Translations under genes and position numbers: made by a program
Origin: Branchipolynoe longqiensis
Lineage: Eukaryota > Annelida > Polychaeta > Phyllodocida > Polynoidae
Length of the DNA: 64,000 bases
Reading direction: 5' to 3'
Assembly (NCBI GenBank): GCA_030323885.1
Contig: JASIRB010003442.1
Span: 56,972 to 120,971, forward strand
Shown: piece after piece, positions 42,106 to 51,716 of the stretch
Numbering within the stretch: position 1 is the stretch's first letter
How the letters are laid out: the number at the start of each line of letters is the position of its first letter
The notes under the pieces: model-generated
Seen by the model: the letters and a program-made list of their open reading frames with translations, nothing else
Told to the model about the DNA's origin: nothing
Databases searched by the model: none

Positions 42106-42779
42106 AGTCCCAGTCACACATACCCGGATCAGGGGCTGGACGAGCCCCGGACTACCTTCCGGGGTGGTCTGGGGTGATCCGTGGCTCGTCCGTGGCTCGT
42201 CCGTGCCGACACCCCTGATCCGGCCTGATCCGTGGCTCGTCCGGCACCATCTGGGGTCAGCCCCGGATGTTTTAAAATGTTTAAAACATCCGGGGTGGTC
42301 CGGGGGATTTTGCGATGCGGGCTGAATCCGGCCTGATCCGGGGGTGGTCCGGGGGTGGTCAGGGTATTTCGGGGGTGGACCGGGCCTGTCCGGGGGTGGT
42401 GCGGGGTCATCTTGAGCCACGGTTTGACCTGGACCATCCCCGGACTATCCAGGAGTACCCCCGGCCTAGCCATGGACCACTCCTGGACTGCCCCCGTAAG
42501 ACCGGGGGTGATCCGGGATAGTCCGGAGGTGGTCCTGGGCAGTCCGGGGGTGGTCTGGCCTCGTCCGGGGCTGGTCCGGCCTCGTCCGGGGCCGGTCCGG
42601 CCCAGTCCGGGGGCAGTCCGGGGGCAGTCCGGGGCTCGTCCGGGGCTCATCCGGGAAAGTGTGACTGCTAGGCAAAAATCGACGAAAACAGTGATTTCAT
42701 CCGTGGTGGTCCGGGCCATTGGTCCGTGGGTGGTCCGGCTCAAAATCAGGGGCTCGTCCGGCTATGTGTGACTGGGGCT
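42106..42779. mobile_element. 674-bp PIF/Harbinger-like MITE with TCCGGGG-rich interior
   Basis: Inverted ends AGTCCCAGTCACACATA and TATGTGTGACTGGGGCT (16 of 17 positions), flanked by TTA (42103-42105, 42780-42782). The interior is a dense mosaic of TCCGGGGGTGGTCCGGGG-like repeats that are largely self-complementary (CCGGAC/GTCCGG). Frames of up to 204 codons on both strands are by-products of this. Confidence 0.88.
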
Positions 42780-42984
42780 TTACTAATCATTGTTTCTGTA
42801 TAGAAGGGAATAGTGAGTCAATTGAATAGAACCTGTTACTGCAGAAGCCTTTGGCGTCAGAATTTTGGCATGCTTGCCGAAACTACTTTTACATGATTGC
42901 ACTTCAAATATCTCAAAAGTTAGCCATTTAAAATATAGGTTACTTCAAACTAAGGTAAAGTAGCTTATAACGATCAACCTAATA

Positions 42985-43477
42985 CAGTATAACCCCGTTA
43001 AACCAAACTTGAAGGGACCCTTGAAATTTGTTTGGATTAACCGATCATTGGTTTAACCGAGCTTTGACTTTGACTTGGCTTTGGCAAAAACGGGGTGCAT
43101 TATGAATGTACAATGTATGTGGACACTATGAATATTCTTTTTTATGTATATACAGTTTAACCCCATTAAACCAACCTTAGTTAAATCAAATGATCGGTTA
43201 ATCCAAACTTTTTTCGGCGACCTGTTAAAATACTACCATTTATCATATAAAAAAGTCTCAGATGACCTTAAGACCCCATTAAAGTTTGGTTTAACTGTAC
43301 CGGAAGCGGCCTGGGGCTGACAATTTTGTTTGGATTAACCGATACTTTGGATTAACCAAATTTGGTTTAACCAACTTTTTTATATTATAAATGGTAGTAT
43401 TTTGCCGGGCCGCCGAAAAAAGTTTGGTTTAACCAATCGTTTGGTTTAACCTAGCTTGGTTTAACGGAGTTGTACTG
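42985..43477. mobile_element. 493-bp Tc1/mariner-like MITE
   Basis: Ends CAGTATAACCCCGTTAAACC and GGTTTAACGGAGTTGTACTG, flanked by TA. The interior repeats GGTTTAAC and GGATTAACCGAT motifs many times, and a second copy of the terminus (ATACAGTTTAACCCCATTAA) lies at about 43150. It may therefore be a composite of two related elements. Confidence 0.82.
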
Positions 43478-43485
43478 TATATTTA

Positions 43486-43943
43486 GGGTATGCAGGTATT
43501 GCAGGTATAGCAATACCTCAGGGAGTTTAACGCCCCTGCCTTGCAGAGTTGTAAACCACTACCTTGTGGTACAGGTTCTTGACAGAACTGAAGGCTAAGG
43601 GAGCAAACCCTAAACAGAAAACCATGTCACTGTGGCAGCATTAGGGGCGGTTGATGTATGGAACTCCCAACATCTCCCGACTAACCACTGCAGGGACAAA
43701 TAGTTTACACCTGTCGTGACATGTTCTTGCTGGTGTGAAACCTCTATTTGCTCCCTGAGAGAGTGCCGCTCGTAACTTGCAAAAGCCAGCAGCACTTCAA
43801 CACTTTTGCAGGAAATGTAAACCTGAAGCTGAGAGACATTAAGACCGACTCATGGATGCAGCAGAGAGCTAAATGGAGAGCAGCAGTCAAGTAATGAAAG
43901 CAGTCTTTGTCGCATCGCAACCGAAGGCATGATGATGATGATG
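43486..43943 (+). mobile_element. retroposon E copy 2, with 12-bp target-site duplication
   Basis: 458 bp from GGGTATGCAGGTATTGCAGG to (GAT)n, flanked by the perfect repeat ACTGTATATTTA (43474-43485, 43944-43955). The first four bases of that repeat belong to the mariner-like MITE end, so E inserted after it. It carries the intact target GGCTAAGGGAGC that is interrupted in copy 1. Confidence 0.87.
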
Positions 43944-44039
43944 ACTGTATATTTATCTCGGAAACATGACAGAAACTCAAAACCATCGGACTATGCAACT
44001 TTTAAACAAATAGGCCATTATTGCTTTTCCCTACACATA

Positions 44040-44095
44040 CCCACCCACACACACATTGACCCCATATATATACATACACACACACACACACACTC
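44040..44095. repeat. (CA)n microsatellite
   Basis: CACACA tract with a TATATATACATA interruption. Confidence 0.85.
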
Positions 44096-44350
44096 CCTCA
44101 CGCATGCGCGTCGGCGGCCCTTTGACGCAGACAGTTGCCGGGCCGTCAGTGCGCCGGTACATCGTTGACCTACATATGACGTCGTGTTCCGCGCGCAGAC
44201 GACATTCGGCCACTTCCGGTCCGGCGTTTCGCGCGTTGCCGGGTGGCGGCTACAGGCTACATGCGTGGGGCGCCGCCGGTAGGTGGCGGGCGTGTCGCCG
44301 GGCACCAGTCCCCGGCTGTCACATGACAAGGGGGCGGCTTGCTAACAATT
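44096..44350. promoter_or_regulatory. CpG-rich island with NRF1- and ETS-like motifs
   Basis: Much higher CpG density than the surroundings. ACGCATGCGCG (NRF1-like) at 44100-44110, TGACGTCG at about 44177, CACTTCCGGT (ETS-like ACCGGAAGT on the minus strand) at 44211-44220, and repeated GGCGGC. This combination is typical of housekeeping-type promoters in animals, but no exon or ORF is visible on either side. Confidence 0.38.
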
Positions 44351-44483
44351 TTACCACCCTGCACGCGAAATTTCAAAAATAAAAATATTATTTTTTAAAT
44401 TGATTGAATTTCAGTGTAAGCAGGAAGGAAGCTTTTTTTTTTTTGCTCGGGAAGTATATTCTAATGTGGCTTTGTAGTTTAGA

Positions 44484-44811
44484 ACTGGCCACGGTGACCG
44501 AATCGGTAGAGCACAGGCCGCGAGAGTGGTTCCCAGTCGAGTCAAACCATTGACTTATCAAATTTATGCTTATCGCTTCCTAGCCTGGCGCTCAGCATTA
44601 TTATGAAAGGGCAAGGACTGGTTGGCTGAGTGTCAGGATAATGTGTCTGAGTGGGATATTGGGTCATGGTGTGGACGGCCTGATTTCCCAGTGGAGCTGC
44701 ACTATAATTATATAGGCACCATGAGTGCGCTTATCACAAGTCGGTACCCGTCCTGATATGACCTTAGATGTTGCCATGATGTAAAACTCAAACAACCAAC
44801 CAACCAACCTG
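44484..44811 (+). mobile_element. SINE-1 with target-site duplication
   Basis: Full-length copy with a short deletion in the anticodon region of the head (ACAGGCCGCGAGAGTGGTTC). Flanked by GTAGTTTAGA (44474-44483) and GTAGTTTGGA (44812-44821), a 10-bp duplication with one mismatch. The tail is (CAAC)n. Confidence 0.85.
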
Positions 44812-44821
44812 GTAGTTTGGA

Positions 44822-45180
44822 GTTTGCTTTGCTTTCACGGGGAGACTATTTACTATAGAGTGGGGGGTTGGGTCTTCTAGCGCTACAGATTTATTTTTGG
44901 TGGAAAATGAACGACGAATAGTTAGTACAACAAAGCGAGTCCCATCCGAGCTATGTCCCACGCCGGTCACAGATGGTCGAGCCGGCAGCCAATCATGTGC
45001 TCGCCCATCATTCAGGTCGGGATTACAGTCCTGATGTGTGTGTATGGGGGTAGGGAGGTGCTGGGGGGGGGGGGGGGGAGTCGGAGTAGCAATGTCCTCC
45101 ATGGTCAAGAACCTGAATGCCACCTGGTGACGGTAGTGGTAGTAGACTGACCGGCCCTTGGAGATAGATGCTCCCCTCCA
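44822..45180. other. single-copy segment with poly-G
   Basis: No gene. CCAATCATGTG is near 44990 and a G-run at 45064-45078. Confidence 0.4.
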
Positions 45181-45203
45181 CACACACGCACACGCACACG
45201 CAC

Positions 45204-45255
<52 letters not shown>
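45181..45255. repeat. (CA)n microsatellite
   Basis: About 35 CA dinucleotides with some CG substitutions in the left half. Confidence 0.95.
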
Positions 45256-45256
<1 letters not shown>

Positions 45257-45422
45257 GGTGACCCCGCTCGTGTATAGCGGGAACGGCTGCCATATTAGTA
45301 TATTACGTTGACATGACGTCCCGCATATTGATCATTTCGTGGTGTCTTTTGTTTGTTCTTTTTGTGCGCGTGCGCTTGTATGCCACCCATGTGCGCCCCC
45401 TGGTGTCGGCTAATCACATTGA

Positions 45423-45775
45423 AGTTGCATTGTCCGATGGTTTTGAATTTCTGTATTTTTTCTGAGATAAATATATTAGATCGATCACTAGTATCTACTT
45501 TACACTAGGTCAAAGTTACTTATATTTTAATACTTATTTATATTTGAGATATTTTGAGTGCAAACATGGAAAATTAGTTTAGGCAAGCTTACCAAAACTC
45601 TGACACCATAGACCTCTGCAGTAAGGGGTTCTGTTAAATTGACTCAGTATTGCCTTCTAGCAGAAACAAATGCTTAATAAGTGCATCAGTATCTAAGTTA
45701 GGTTATGTCAAATCAAATCTAGATAATTGGTTTGGTTTTGAAAATTTGATATTTCATCGGACTATGCAGCTTTAA
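45423..45775 (-). mobile_element. family F, full length
   Basis: TGAAGTTGCATTGTCCGATG ... TTTCATCGGACTATGCAGCT then TTAA. About 353 bp, minus orientation, all internal landmarks present. Confidence 0.85.
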
Positions 45776-45837
45776 TACAGGCCACGTTTGTGAGTATGTG
45801 TATGTATTTGTTATATGGTACTGTATTTCTGAATTAT

Positions 45838-45900
45838 GTGACTGACTGGGAGAGCGGGTCTTGGTGCAAGTGGTCTGGTCTCCCAGTAGGGCAGTCCAGG
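45838..45900 (+). mobile_element. SINE-1 short fragment
   Basis: GTGACTGACTGGGAGAGCGG then GTCTTGGTGCAAGTGGTCTG, CTCCCAGTAGGGCAG matches the SINE-1 body only. Confidence 0.5.
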
Positions 45901-46138
45901 CACAAAAGTCAGTTTGTTTTTGGGGAGTTTTCAGTCGCATTGGTGCGCTGAAGGCTGCAAATCTGCAGCACTGAATGGGCACCACTGAAAGCGGTCCCAT
46001 GTGGTCGGGAGTTGGATTCCGATGGGTAGTGGTCAGAGAAATTGGGAGGCGGGGGTGAGAGGGGGGTGGGGGGGAGGAAGGAAAAAGGCAGCCTAAGAGC
46101 CAAACCACAGTCCCCTGAGAGGGCCGTGGGGAGGCTGG

Positions 46139-46482
46139 ATGGTTGGTGTAGTTTTACACCCCAGTAAGACCCTAGGCCATACCAGGACGTGCACCGACTT
46201 GTGACAGTGCGCACTCATGGAGACTTTATAGTGCTGCCCCACTGGGAAATCAGGCCACCAGCACCCTGACCTCATATCCCACACAGTCACATTATCCTGA
46301 CACTGTGCGCCCAGTCCCTGTCCTGACCTCATAACACCAAGCGCCGAGCAGCAACAGGTACCTTTTTATAAGTCATTGGTTTGACTCGACCAGGATCCAA
46401 ACTTCAGTCCCTCCAGATTCACCGGTATGCACAGTCAGTACCCATCCTGATATGACCTCAGATGTTGCCAGGACGAAATACT
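46139..46482 (-). mobile_element. SINE-1 with a plus-strand tail scrap
   Basis: Minus-strand copy 46139-46420 (GGTTGGTGTAGTTTTACACC ... GGTTTGACTCGACCAGGATC). It is followed at 46429-46482 by a plus-strand 3' end (CAGTACCCATCCTGATATGA then CCTCAGATGTTGCCAGGACG). Confidence 0.75.
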
Positions 46483-46589
46483 CCAACAAACAACCCCATC
46501 AATGCCCCCACCTCCCCACTCCCATCCCTCCTCAGACGTCTCGAATGTGCACATTGATTTAATGCATATTAAGTGAGGTCACGTACAAT

Positions 46590-46810
46590 CAACACGTGAT
46601 GTCACACGGCGTCACGTGACGTCAGCAAGCATCCAATCAGCGTCTCCACTAATGTCGGCCCGGGAGCGTCGACTCTGAGGGCCGGCGTCCGCGTGCCCCT
46701 GGAGGTAATTACACATGCGCATTGTTGTTCTCGCTGCGGACAACTGACGCCACTGTCTGTTGGTTCTGTCTGAACAATTGTCTTCACCGCATTTAGAATG
46801 GAGGATGCAC
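46590..46810. promoter_or_regulatory. promoter-like cluster: E-box/CRE, CCAAT, NRF1-like
   Basis: CACGTG (46613-46618) overlaps TGACGTCA, a full CRE (46617-46624). CCAATCAG follows at 46633-46640, GC/CpG-rich DNA next, and CATGCGCA (NRF1 half-site) at 46714-46721. The order and 10-90 bp spacing resemble a TATA-less animal promoter. Downstream (46835 onward) lies a minisatellite, so no transcript is evident on the plus strand. Confidence 0.4.
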
Positions 46811-46834
46811 ACGTGACCTGCGTCACAGCTAGGT

Positions 46835-47640
46835 CTGTCCTTGTGTATCTGTCCCGGTGTATCTGTCCCTTTTTCTGTCCTAGAGTGTCTGTCCTTGTGC
46901 ATCTGTCCCTGTGTCTGTCCTAGAGTGTCTGTCCTTATGCATCTGTCTATGTGTATGTCCTGGCATGTCTGTCCTTGTCCATCTGTCTCTGTGTATGTCC
47001 TTGTGCATATGTCACTGTTGTGTCTGTCCTTGTGCATCTGTCCCTGTGTATGTCCTTGTGCATCTGTCACTGTTGTGTCTGTCCTTGTGCATCTGTCCCT
47101 GTGTCTGTCCTAAAGTGTATGTCTTTGTGCATCTGTCTCTGTATGTCCTGGCGTGTCTGTTGTTGTGCATCTGTCTCTGTGTATGTCCTTGTGCATATGT
47201 CACTGTTGTGTCTGTCCCTGTGCATCTGTCCCTGTGTATGTCCTTGTGCATCTGTCACTGTTGTGTCTGTCCTTGTGCATCTGTCCCTGTGTCTGTCCTA
47301 GAGTGTCTGTCTTTGTGCATCTGTCTCTGTATGTCCTGACGTGTCTGTTGTTGTGCATCTGTCTCTGTGTATGTCCTTGTGCATCTGTCACTGTTGTGTC
47401 TGTCCTTGTGCATCTGTCCCTGTGTCTGTCCTAGAGTGTCTGTCTTTGTGCATCTGTCTCTGTATGTCCTGGCGTGTCTGTTGTTGTGCATCTGTCTCTG
47501 TGTATGTCCTTGTGCATATGTCACTGTTGTGTCTGCCCTGGTGTGTCTCTCTTGGTTCTCTGTCCCGGTGTATCTGTCCCTTTGTCTCTATCCTGGTGTC
47601 TGTCCCCGTGTTTCTATCTTTATTGGTGAATGTGTTCTAG
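46835..47640. repeat. minisatellite of TGTCCTTGTGCATCTGTC units
   Basis: Basic unit of about 18-19 bp (TGTCCTTGTGCATCTGTC) combined in larger blocks. TGTCTTTGTGCATCTGTCTC recurs at about 47120, 47308 and 47441 (188 and 133 bp apart). Units with TGTCACTGTTGTG mark the higher order. C/S/V-rich plus frames and D/R/T/Q-rich minus frames are shadows. Confidence 0.92.
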
Positions 47641-47804
47641 AGTGTCTCTCCTGTTGTATATGTATCTGTCTTTTTAGCTGTCCCTATATTCCTGTCCTGG
47701 CGTATAAGTCTATGTATCAGTGTGTCTGTCCTAGAGATCTGTCCTGGTGTATCTGTCTTGGTGTATCTGTCCTGGTGTATCTGTCTCGGTGTATCTGTCC
47801 CAAT

Positions 47805-47940
47805 GTTCCCAGCGCCGGCTAGGTAGCGACAAGTATCACTTTTTAAGTGACTGGTTTGATTCACCAAGGATTCGAACTCACAAGTTCGAATCACACGACC
47901 GACCAAAACGGCAGGCAGATGCTCAACTCATTCAGCCATG
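47805..47940 (-). mobile_element. SINE-1 head fragment
   Basis: Minus-strand linker plus tRNA-like head (GGTAGCGACAAGTATCACTT ... CTCAACTCATTCAGCCATG), joined abruptly to the minisatellite on its left. Confidence 0.72.
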
Positions 47941-48205
47941 AAACTTCAAGTTAAACTTTGAGGAAAATTGATCAGATTTGATAGCTACAGTTGCTTAGAT
48001 GAAAGGCTTGATTGCATTAAAATGTGATTTGAGTCCGTTTGGACTCTGGGATGAATATCGATTTAGGTCCTCGGGCCTTAAGCCCGAGATCGGGTAATAA
48101 TCGCTTATTATTAAATGCCTCAGTAGAGGTTAATAGCGCGTTGTCTGTGATAATAGCCATTACATTTACAATGCCCAATGATCTGAGCTTTTGATCCCTA
48201 GCCGA
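47941..48205. other. single-copy spacer with small palindromes
   Basis: CTCGGGCCTTAAGCCCGAG (48078-48096) and TAATAATCGCTTATTATTA (48105-48123) are adjacent short hairpins. No gene seen. Confidence 0.45.
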
Positions 48206-48208
48206 ATT

Positions 48209-48690
48209 AAAGTTGCATAGTTCGATGGTTTAGAGATCGTCATTTTTCTGAGATAAATATATTAGATCGATCATTATTATCTATTTTACTTTAGTTTGAA
48301 GTAACTTTTGCTTTAAATGGTCAACTTTTGAGATATTTGAAGTGAAAACCTGTCAAATTAGTTTTCCCAGCATGCCAAAACTCTGACACCATAGGCTTCT
48401 GCAGTAACATGTTTGATTAAAGTTGCATGGTCCGATGATTTTGAATTTCAGTTTTTTTTCTGAGATAAATATATTATATTGATCACTAGTATCTACTTTA
48501 CATTAGTTCAAAGTTACTTTATTTTAAATGGTAAACTTTTGAGATATTTTGATTGAAACATGGAAAATTAGTTTTGGCAAGCTTGCCGAAATTAATTTAG
48601 CATATTTTCACTTCAAATATTTCCAAAGTTAGCCATATAAATCTAAATTACTTCAAATTAAAGTAAAGTAGATTATGAGGACCAACCAAA
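48209..48690 (-). mobile_element. family F mosaic (two minus pieces, one plus piece)
   Basis: 48209-48417 is the left half of F in minus orientation. 48417-48590 restarts at the left terminus (TTAAAGTTGCATGGTCCGAT). 48590-48690 is a plus-strand right part (AATTAATTTAGCATATTTTC) that ends at the SINE-G tail. Both junctions are abrupt. Confidence 0.7.
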
Positions 48691-48958
48691 CTTTTTTTTT
48701 CTTGAAGATTTATACTGCCTATCATGGATAAGTCTGAATAGACTTGTTTTCACAATTAGACAGTTTGGCGATAGAAAGCCCAAGCCTACACTTTTACCGA
48801 CCCATGGGATTTTTAACCTCCCACACCACATAGACATGGTATGGGAGCAACCAGCCTTTGATTTCGCTGTAAGTTATACACAGCGATGGAAATCAGATTA
48901 GGAGTCCGATCTCGAAAAATGTCAGACACTCTAACCACTCTGCCACAGAGAACACCAC
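48691..48958 (-). mobile_element. SINE-G copy 1
   Basis: Minus-strand SINE. On its own strand it begins GTGGTGTTCTCTGTGGCAGA then GTGGTTAGAGTG (tRNA-like) and contains CATACCATGTCTATGTGGTG. It ends in a hairpin AAGTCT-ATTC-AGACTT followed by GGCAGTATAAATCTTCAAG and an A-run (seen here as T-run 48692-48700). It aligns along its length with 63091-63396. Confidence 0.85.
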
Positions 48959-48960
48959 GC

Positions 48961-49677
48961 AAAACACAATACACTTGCAAATTATCAACAAACCATACAA
49001 GACGATATTAAACCAAAGTAAAATTGCTAGGAGAATAATTCATCTGAAAACATTAGCATACAGCTATAGTCAAGACAATAAACTCCTAACAAAACCACAA
49101 AGGGCAACTAGAGCAAATAATGCGCCACTACTAAAGCAGACCAGAAGCCAAATAAAAGCTCACGAGAGAAGCACGCTAGAAATGGCTGCCAAGGTGTGGA
49201 ATGCCCAAACAGTAAAGGAACGACAAATTCCTGACCTAAAAACATACAAAAAATATCTGTGCAAAATAAGGCTAGGAACCCCCAACTAAGCTGCACCGCA
49301 AAGGGGCAGGTGATACATGTCACGGCCCACCAGCGAGACGCCCAATGGAAGGTAACCATACCAAAAGCACCCAGATAACACACCTCACAGCTGCGTACAA
49401 GCCTATGATATGTAAATAGGAGTAGGCTAGTCTAGAAATAAGAGTAGAAAAAATAAAGCACATATATGCCAAGAAAATCCAAAAAAATTAACATAGACTA
49501 CTAACCAGACCAACCAACTATCTATCTGCTACTGAAATACAGGCAATCAAATACCTTATCAGCAGCTACTGTGTGATAAGACAACACCAACACTACAGCT
49601 GGCCAGCATTGAAAACAAGCCTGAATACCCAGGCTTATATGCTATGGACAGTATAAATACAGCCTCAATAAAAAAAA

Positions 49678-49726
<49 letters not shown>
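48961..49726 (+). mobile_element. LINE (non-LTR retrotransposon) 3' end with poly-A
   Basis: The 5'-truncated end of a LINE: last part of the reverse-transcriptase ORF (stop at 49287-49289), about 380 bp of 3' UTR, a hairpin AAGCCTG/CAGGCTT (49617-49636), GGACAGTATAAATACAGCCT then CAATAA, and an A-tract of about 55 bases (49670-49725). The same 3' UTR, in reverse, sits in the SINE at 11.9 kb. A partial repeat of the tail follows at 49748-49812. Confidence 0.85.
48975..49289 (+). pseudogene. C-terminal fragment of a LINE reverse transcriptase/pol ORF
   Basis: About 100 codons ending in TAA directly before the LINE 3' UTR. The segment AAKVWNAQTVKERQIPDLKT then YKKYL resembles the short C-terminal motif after the thumb of many non-LTR polymerases (a WN pair, hydrophobic/basic residues, then an FK/YK pair). 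The protein is basic (K/R-rich). Catalytic motifs lie upstream and are absent, so the copy cannot be functional. The first Met (48975) is probably not a real start. Assignment rests on the motif and on position before a retroposon tail. Confidence 0.6.
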
Positions 49727-49727
<1 letters not shown>

Positions 49728-49747
49728 AGAAACTAATGAGACAGACT

Positions 49748-49812
49748 GTTCAGCATTGAAAACACGTTCTATCATGAACTTATTATATGTAATGGACAGG
49801 GTAAACAAGCCA
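49748..49812 (+). mobile_element. LINE tail fragment
   Basis: TTCAGCATTGAAAACACGTT ... ATGTAATGGACAGGGTAAAC mirrors the last 100 bases of the LINE 3' end without the A-tail. It may be a remnant of an earlier insertion. Confidence 0.5.
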
Positions 49813-49851
49813 TAAATTACCAAAAATAAAATGTTACATTCTCTTCATGTT

Positions 49852-50190
49852 TAAGTTGTATAATACGATGAAGCTCCACCATGTTCTAACATAAAGCTCT
49901 TTCTTACATTTGATCAGACACTGGTCCAATTAATCAAACATTTATTGTTGCATGGAAGGAATAATTGGTCAATTAAGTAGAACCTGTCACTCCTGCAAGT
50001 CATTGCCGCCTATCATGTCCAGCCTTTCGATGTGCACACCAACATTATTTTGCATCTTTTCAAGTAAAATATCGCCAAAGTTGTCCATTTTGAATCAGTT
50101 ACTCCAAACCAAGGTCAAGTAAATTATAACGACCAACTTAATATATTTATTAAAAAAATGTATAGCAACTCAAAACCATTAGATTAAGAA
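49852..50190 (+). mobile_element. family F, degenerate full length
   Basis: TTTAAGTTGTATAATACGAT ... AAAACCATTAGATTAAGAAA. Strongly diverged but collinear with the family (TCAAACATTTATTGTTGCAT; AATATCGCCAAAGTTGTCCA). Confidence 0.68.
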
Positions 50191-50479
50191 AGTGACTCAA
50201 GTTAATGGATCCCCTTAATGTCAAACAGCATTAAGTTCAATAAAGCTCATGTCTAGTCAAACCAACAGCTCGACGGTATTTGAGTTATTTAAACCAATCA
50301 CTGAGACCACACTCCATCCTCCTTCTCTTTTATAGTAATAAAAGCATGACATTTAGCGTCTACAGATTACACTTTTACTACTTTTGTCAAGGAGCTGAGA
50401 TGGCTGCTCTTGAAATAAATTTCGATAATTTAATTGGCTTTAAAAAAAATCATATAATGTTAAGTTTATGCTTTTATTT

Positions 50480-50835
50480 TAAAGCTGCATAGTCCGATGA
50501 AAACATCAAATTTTCAAAACCAAAAGAATTATCTAGATTTGATTCTACATATCTAACTTAGATAATATTGTATTTATTAAACATTTGTCGCTACATAGAA
50601 GGGAAGATCGAGTAAAATTTAATAGAACTTCTTACTGTAGAAGCCTATGGTGTCAGAGTTTTGGCGTGCTTGCCAAAATTAATTATGCATGCTTACACTT
50701 CAAATATCTCAAAAGTTAGCCATTTAAAATAAACATTACTTCAAATTAAAGTAAGGTAGATTATAGCGATCAACCTAACATATTTATCTCAGAAAATATC
50801 AGACACTCAAAACCATCGGAGTTTGCAACTTTAAT
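50480..50835 (+). mobile_element. family F, full length
   Basis: TTTTAAAGCTGCATAGTCCG ... CCATCGGAGTTTGCAACTTT then AA. About 355 bp and close to consensus. It is a good reference copy together with 60587-60945. Confidence 0.86.
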
Positions 50836-50987
50836 TCTATGATGATAATTTGTCCTCATATCATTAGCAATGCCAATTTTTCAAGCAGTGGAATTCTTCT
50901 CATCTTTATTTTATTGTAGTTCCCCCGCCCCGTGCCTTTTCTTCTTCTTTTCTTTTCTGTCTTTTTGATCAGGAGGCTATTAATACT

Positions 50988-51488
50988 GTAGTGGTCTGCA
51001 CTGACCTCTCAGGCAAGTAACCACATAGACAGGTAGGCGTGGGGAGTGTATTGATATCAGGGAGCCTAGGTGGTGTAATGGTTAGCACACTGGCCCGGAA
51101 TGCAAAGAGATGTGGGTTCGAGTCCCGCTCTAGGCGCAATATTTCCCATTTTCATCACCCCCACGACACTGGTTGCCGTGATCAGGATCCTGTACAAGCT
51201 TTGCGCTGTATGGTTGTTGAACCTACCTGTGTATGTATGTGTTAGTGCATTGCCTGTATGTATGTAATTGTAAGCATTACAAGACTTACAATTCCAGGGG
51301 GACGAGTGTAGTGGTCTGCACTGACCTCTCAGGCAAGTAACCACATAGACAGGTAGGCGTGGGGAGTGTATTGATATCAGGGAGCCTAGGTGGTGTAATG
51401 GTTAGCACACTGGCCCGGAATGCAAAGAGATGTGGGTTCGAGTCCCGCTCTAGGCGCAGTATTTCCCATTTTCATCACCCCCCACGAC
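50988..51488 (+). mobile_element. SINE-2, dimeric copy 1
   Basis: Unit 1 (50988-51307): lead TAGTGGTCTGCACTGACCTC, then tRNA-like head with box A TGGTGTAATGG and box B GGTTCGAGTCC, then a body to ACTTACAATTCCAGGGGGAC. Unit 2 (51308-51488): the same lead and head, ending at CCCCCCACGAC. The head resembles a Gln-type tRNA (TGGTGTAATGGTTAGCAC). AATACT flanks both ends (50982-50987, 51489-51494). Confidence 0.82.
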
Positions 51489-51489
51489 A

Positions 51490-51716
51490 ATACTATTAAT
51501 AGTCAGTTAGAGAGAAGAAACGCACACATGAGGTTTGGTGGTGACTGAGTTAAGACCTGTTGCCTTTGTGTGCGCTCCGCTGACCACTGGGCAGCCAGGA
51601 CAGCCTCAGGGGTCAGCGTGCTCACTGGTGATTTACTGTGGTCAGCGCCCTCCCTCCCTCCCCTGGTAGACGGCCGTACTGCGCTGTCCCGCCCCGCCCC
51701 GCCCCGGCCCCGCCCT
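51490..51716. other. GC-rich single-copy spacer
   Basis: CTGACCACTGGGCAGCCAGG, TCAGCGCCCTCCCTCCC and a (GCCCC)n tract (51688-51712). No gene. Confidence 0.4.

Larger units (their letters stand above)
42001..44005 (+). mobile_element. family F copy with three nested insertions
   Basis: Left terminus TTAAAGCTGCATAGTCCGAT at 42001, right terminus CATCGGACTATGCAACTTTT at about 44000. Family F sequence resumes correctly after each of three inserted elements (42106-42779, 42985-43477, 43486-43943), each with its own target duplication. Only about 380 of 2005 bases belong to F. Confidence 0.88.

Noticed and set aside
49108..49383. Minus-strand 91-codon frame with hydrophobic stretches
   Set aside because: Antisense shadow of the LINE pol fragment and its 3' UTR.
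51066..51145. Functional tRNA-Gln gene
   Set aside because: Box A and B are good, but the acceptor stem has mismatches and the same sequence recurs as the head of a SINE family.
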